29,637 bases of DNA from contig CAKUEU010000016.1 in NCBI GenBank assembly GCA_934646865.1, positions 1-29,637 on the forward strand, written 5' to 3'. This document shows positions 26,886 to 29,637 of the stretch, in pieces; positions within the stretch are counted from its first letter, which is position 1, and every line of letters begins with the position of its first letter. The notes under the pieces were generated by a model, which was not told the DNA's origin, did not search any database, and saw only the letters and a program-made list of their open reading frames with translations. Made by a program: the position numbers and the translations under genes. The stretch comes from an uncultured Collinsella sp. GTDB lineage: Bacteria > Actinomycetota > Coriobacteriia > Coriobacteriales > Coriobacteriaceae.

Positions 26886-27422
26886 ATGGGTCTGTTTGAC
26901 ATGTTCAAGAAGAAGGCTGAGCCCGCGGCTGCCGCTGCTCCGGCCTCCATCTCTGCTTCTGCCGGCGCCGACGTGCTGTGCTCGCCCGTCAAGGGCAAGG
27001 TCATCAAGATGGCCGACGTGCCCGATCCCGTCTTTGGTGGCGAGGTCCTGGGCAAGGGCTGCGCCGTGTGGCCCGAGGACGATCTGGTCTATGCCCCCTG
27101 CGACGGCAAGGTGACCGTCACCATGGGTCACGCTGTGGGCCTGCAGTCCGATAGCGGCATCGAGGTCCTGGTGCACGTTGGCGTCGATACCGTCAACATG
27201 AACGGCGACGGCTTCGAGGGCTTCGTCAAGGCTGACGATGTCGTGAAGGCCGGCCAGCCCATGCTCAAGATCGACCGCGCCAAGATCGCCGCTGCCGGCT
27301 ACAAGGACTGCGTCGTCGTGGCCGTGTCCAACACTGCCGAGTTCGCCGATGTCGAGCTCGCCGTCGAGGCCGACTCCGCTGTCGCCGCCGGCGATGCTAT
27401 CGTCAAGGTTGTTCGCAAGTAA
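26886..27422 (+). CDS. Stand-alone PTS EIIA, glucose type
   Basis: 178 residues. After an Ala/Pro-rich N-terminal tail the EIIA(Glc) fold begins (LCSPVKGKVIKMADVPDPVF). The active-site histidines are His97 in VLVHVGVDTV, which receives phosphate from HPr, and His82 in MGHAVGL. YAPCDGKV and a C-terminal GDAIVKV also match. It has no membrane domain, so it must serve an EIIBC lacking IIA, such as that encoded at 13447-14874; it may also regulate. AGAGGAG lies before ATG 26886 and a perfect TATAAT further up. Codon use is extremely biased, as in highly expressed genes. A clean terminator follows. Confidence 0.94.
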   Translation: MGLFDMFKKKAEPAAAAAPASISASAGADVLCSPVKGKVIKMADVPDPVFGGEVLGKGCAVWPEDDLVYAPCDGKVTVTMGHAVGLQSDSGIEVLVHVGVDTVNMNGDGFEGFVKADDVVKAGQPMLKIDRAKIAAAGYKDCVVVAVSNTAEFADVELAVEADSAVAAGDAIVKVVRK

Positions 27423-27447
27423 ATCGCGGCATCCACAGGATGTTTTG

Positions 27448-27478
27448 GGGTGGTCGGATTGTCCGGTCACCCTTTTTT
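27448..27478 (+). terminator. Intrinsic terminator after EIIA
   Basis: GGGTGGTCGGA (27448-27458) pairs with TCCGGTCACCC (27462-27472), two G-T pairs included, loop TTG, followed by six T (27473-27478). Confidence 0.9.
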
Positions 27479-27657
27479 ATTGCACGGTACCGATGCGCTT
27501 TATTGCACGCTGAGCGGACTCGCAGACCGTTCGGACGCTAAAACGAACCGACCGCGCTTTCGTGCTGTCGGGGGTGTTCATAAGTGGATAGTATGAGCTT
27601 ACTTATTACAACGTGCGCCGTGTTGGGAAGCACGGTGCCGCTTATTGGGAGGACAAC

Positions 27658-28215
27658 ATGAAAAAGAAGCTGCTGCTTGCGCCCCTCATGGCCGTCTTGG
27701 TTGCATGCGTGGTCGTGCTTTCCGGTTGCGGAGGCCCCTCGATCGAAGAACTCATCACCGAGGACCTTACGACTCAGTTCGATGAGGTCAAAAACGGTGG
27801 CGACGATTTCCTCTCTGGTCTGGAAGAGGCTTCGGGCGACGAGTTCGAGCAGCTGGGCATCGATCCCAAGGAGTATGCCAAGACCTACCTCGAGGGTTTT
27901 GATTACGAGATCGGCGATGTGACGGTCGACGAGGACAAGGGCGTTGCAACCGCCGAGGTCTCCATCACCTGCAAGTCCATGAACAAGATCGTCGAGGACT
28001 TCTCCACCCAGTATCAGGAGAAGGTCGCTGCGCTTGATACGATGCCTTCCGATGATGAGCTGTACAAGATGGCCGGCCAGGTGATGGTCGATGTGACCAA
28101 GGCCACCGAGCCCAGGAAGACCACGGTTATCTTCAAGTACACCTGCAACGACGACGGCGAGTGGTCTGCTGACGACTCCGTCAACTCCGAGATGATGGAT
28201 GCGATGCTGAGCTAG
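27658..28215 (+). CDS. Small lipoprotein of unknown function
   Basis: 185 residues from ATG 27658, with GGGAGGA seven bases upstream. Signal peptide MKKKLLLAPLMAVLVACVV and lipobox LSGC, lipidated Cys24. The mature part is acidic and helical at first (SIEELITEDLTTQFDEVKNG) and then strand-rich (GDVTVDEDKGVATAEVSITC, TTVIFKYTCNDDGEW). It resembles DUF5105-like Actinobacteria/Firmicutes surface lipoproteins in layout, but I cannot name it with confidence. The upstream gap has the symmetric ATAAGT...ACTTAT (27580-27606). Its stop is followed by RNA element copy 3. Confidence 0.78.
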   Translation: MKKKLLLAPLMAVLVACVVVLSGCGGPSIEELITEDLTTQFDEVKNGGDDFLSGLEEASGDEFEQLGIDPKEYAKTYLEGFDYEIGDVTVDEDKGVATAEVSITCKSMNKIVEDFSTQYQEKVAALDTMPSDDELYKMAGQVMVDVTKATEPRKTTVIFKYTCNDDGEWSADDSVNSEMMDAMLS

Positions 28216-28219
28216 GGGA

Positions 28220-28390
28220 GTTACGCGGTTCTACGAACCGCGTAACCAGTTGACGCTGCGCGCCGCCCAGGACGACAATTTGTCATTCAAAAGGCGAGGC
28301 ATGACCAGAAGGTCAATGCCTCGCCTTTTTCATGCCAACTTGTTCGTCCTGGACGTCGCTCGCTGGCTTTGCCAGTACATCGGCGTTGCC
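28220..28390 (+). ncRNA. Structured 3'-UTR RNA element, copy 3 (after lipoprotein)
   Basis: Hairpin I: GTTACGCGGTTC (28220-28231) with GAACCGCGTAAC (28235-28246), loop TAC, 4 nt after the stop. Box GACGCTGCG at 28252-28260. Helix II: 28264-28275 with 28344-28355, one mismatch, third different sequence. CAA faces TTG; helix III TGTCAT (28281-28286) with ATGCCA (28332-28337), one mismatch; hairpin IV 12+4 pairs, loop AGAA, one bulged A (28291-28327), followed by TTT. The tail CGCTCGCTG...TTGCCA...CATCGGCGTTGC aligns with copy 1. It opens the 387-bp gap before the transposase, which also holds the repeats at 28402 and 28507. Confidence 0.75.
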
Positions 28391-28401
28391 ATTGTTGGGA
28401 T

Positions 28402-28432
28402 TGGTGCAAAGGGGTCAGGTTTATTTGCACCA
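28402..28432. repeat. GGGGTCAGG-core REP-like element
   Basis: TGGTGCAAA (28402-28410) and TTTGCACCA (28424-28432) are exact complements around GGGGTCAGGTTTA. The same core with other arms occurs at 24070-24113 and, as GGGACAGG, in the terminators at 18200 and 21934. Confidence 0.65.
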
Positions 28433-28506
28433 TGTTCTGCCTGCAGCGTTGCCGTTGGGGCAGCTAAAAGAGACACGTCCCAAATTAGCTACCCCGCGCC
28501 CATCTG

Positions 28507-28550
28507 AGTTGCGGTGAAATAGGGATTGTTTGGGGCCAGTAGGCCCAAAT
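28507..28550. repeat. GTTGCGGTG-type palindromic repeat, copy 3 (truncated)
   Basis: The left arm AGTTGCGGTGAAATAGGGAT and the inner hairpin GGGGCC-AGTA-GGCCC are present. The expected right arm, ending in CACCGCAACT, is missing: the sequence changes into the 5' end of the IS3-type element within about ten bases. Confidence 0.7.
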
Positions 28551-29561
28551 GGGGATGCGGACAGAAAGTTGGACCGCGAGGCGGTCCGGACTGGAGGTTC
28601 GCATGTACAGCAGGGAGAAGGTCGAGCTCTTCCTCCTGGCGACGGAGGACGGCATGGGGCCGACCGCCGCCGCGAAGTTCGCGGGGGTCACGGTGAGCGC
28701 GGCCAAGAAGTGGGCGACGGGGCACCTCCCGCGCAGCTACACCGGCAGGGGCTGTAGAATCGGGGCGAAGCAAACGCCACGGAAGGAGGCCAGCTTGGGC
28801 TCCGACAAGTCGATATACGCCCCGCCCGCTACCGGCCCGCTCGCCGGGCTCAACGAGGACCAGATAGAGAACCTGCTGCTCAGGGCGGTGTTGGCCGACC
28901 TAAAAGCGGAAGGGTGGGACCCGGCTTCGATCTCGAACAGGAGCAAGTGCGAGCTCGGCGAGAGATTGAGGCGGGCGACCGCCCTGCCCCTCCGCTCGAT
29001 CACAGGTTTCTTGAGGATATCGAAGAGCTCCTATGAGTACTGGCGACCCCGCGTCGCCGAGCCGCGCGACCGCGACGCCGACATACGCGCCCACGTGGTG
29101 CGCATCTTCGGCGAGGGGTCCGGCTGCTGGGGCTACCGCACCGTCTGGGCGCGCCTCCGCCGCGAGGGCGTCGAGGCGAGCGAGAAGCGCGTGCGCCGCG
29201 TGATGCGCGAGGAGGGCCTCGAGGTCGTCTACAACAAGAGGCGCGCCCGGGGCTACAGCTCCTACGTCGGCGAGGTCTCCAAGGCGCCGGAGAACCTCGT
29301 GAACAGGAGGTTCCGCGCCGACGAGCCCAACCGGCTGTGGCTCACCGACATCACCGAGTTCAGGCTCCCGGGCGGCCGGAAGGTCTACCTGAGCCCGATC
29401 GTCGACTGCTTCGACGGGATGCCCGTCGCCTGGTCGGTCGGGCTGCACCCCGACAAGCGCCTCGCGAACTCGAGCCTGCTCAAGGCCCTCGCGGCCAGGC
29501 CGGCCGGCGCCCGCACGACGATCCACTCGGACCGCGGCGGCCACTACCGCTGGCCCGAGTT
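28551..29561 (+). mobile_element. IS3-family insertion sequence, 3'-truncated
   Basis: The element begins near 28551-28555 (GATGCGGACAGAAAGTTGGA), where the palindromic repeat is cut off, and continues through the transposase frame until about 29561. There the GC-rich IS sequence changes abruptly to AT-richer unrelated DNA. Neither terminal repeat can be confirmed because the right end is missing. Exact left boundary is uncertain by about ten bases. Confidence 0.65.
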
Positions 29562-29601
29562 GTATTCCGTAACATCTAAATCGACAAAAACGGCAGCATA
29601 A
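28603..29601 (+). pseudogene. IS3-family transposase, C-terminally truncated
   Basis: 333 residues from ATG 28603 (GGAGG five bases upstream; ATG 28549 lacks one). Residues 1-50 form an OrfA-like helix-turn-helix (GPTAAAKFAGVTVSAAKKWA). The OrfB part has the HTH_21-like segment (GCWGYRTVWARLRREGVE) and the rve catalytic core with the first Asp in WLTDITEF and the second in IHSDRGGHYRWP. The normal continuation with the third acidic residue (DDE motif, about 35 residues further) is absent: after RWPE the frame runs into 14 unrelated residues and stops. OrfA and OrfB are in one frame, so no -1 frameshift is needed. Not expected to be active. Confidence 0.8.
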
Positions 29602-29637
29602 AGTCGACACTTCCCGCAAGGGGCATGCTGACCAGAT
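29562..29637. other. Unassigned sequence beyond the IS breakpoint
   Basis: About 75 bp of lower GC content, with no recognisable gene. It contains AAATCGACAAAAACGGCAGC and a CCCGCAAGGGG near-palindrome. It could be the junction DNA of the truncation or part of another insertion; the window ends too soon to say. Confidence 0.4.

Overview
The window reads as chromosomal DNA of a high-GC gut actinobacterium of the class Coriobacteriia, most likely Collinsella or a close relative. The grounds are strong G/C third-position codon bias, beta-glucoside PTS plus GH1 phospho-glucosidase genes, a membrane-embedded LuxR regulator of the type common in Coriobacteriia, and intergenic regions crowded with palindromic repeats. 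The genus is an inference from gene style; no rRNA or marker gene is present.

Layout: 1-936 is the 3' part of a GH1 6-phospho-beta-glucosidase. 1007-1063 holds three 19-bp direct repeats. 1243-5155 is a tightly overlapping tricistron: a 7TM sensor with a degenerate kinase tail, an active-looking HisKA_3-type kinase and a NarL/LuxR response regulator. 5266-9566 (minus strand) is a four-gene operon of zinc-ribbon proteins, an SPFH protein and a lipoprotein. 9841-12955 (minus strand) carries a DUF1593 nucleoside-hydrolase-like protein and a PHB-depolymerase-like esterase, separated by a 125-bp palindrome. 13447-16398 encodes a beta-glucoside PTS EIIBC and a DUF4038 (GH140-like) glycosidase. 16653-18197 is an MFS-like membrane LuxR regulator. 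18342-21927 is an envelope-type cluster: a TM protein, a zinc-ribbon/Q-rich protein and two paralogous lipoproteins. 22066-22749 is pyrE. 23193-25686 is a divergent RpiR regulator and a complete GH1. 25901-28215 encodes a HAD phosphatase, a stand-alone PTS EIIA(Glc-type) and a lipoprotein. 28551-29561 is a truncated IS3-family element.

Functionally much of the window concerns import and breakdown of plant glycosides. EIIBC (with the IIA encoded about 12 kb away as a plausible partner) would phosphorylate beta-glucosides on entry, the GH1 enzymes would hydrolyse the 6-phospho-glycosides, and the DUF4038 protein and esterase could trim side groups. RpiR and several palindromic operators probably control this.

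The most interesting signal is non-coding. A roughly 160-170-nt element occurs three times (22749-22916, 25686-25842, 28220-28390), each time starting at or within 5 nt of the stop codon of the upstream gene and in the same orientation. The copies share short conserved boxes, and their stems differ in sequence but keep base pairing (compensatory changes in at least four helices). This is what a structured 3'-UTR RNA looks like. Several other families of palindromic REP-like repeats share a GGG(G)(A/T)CAGG core or GTTGCGGTG arms.
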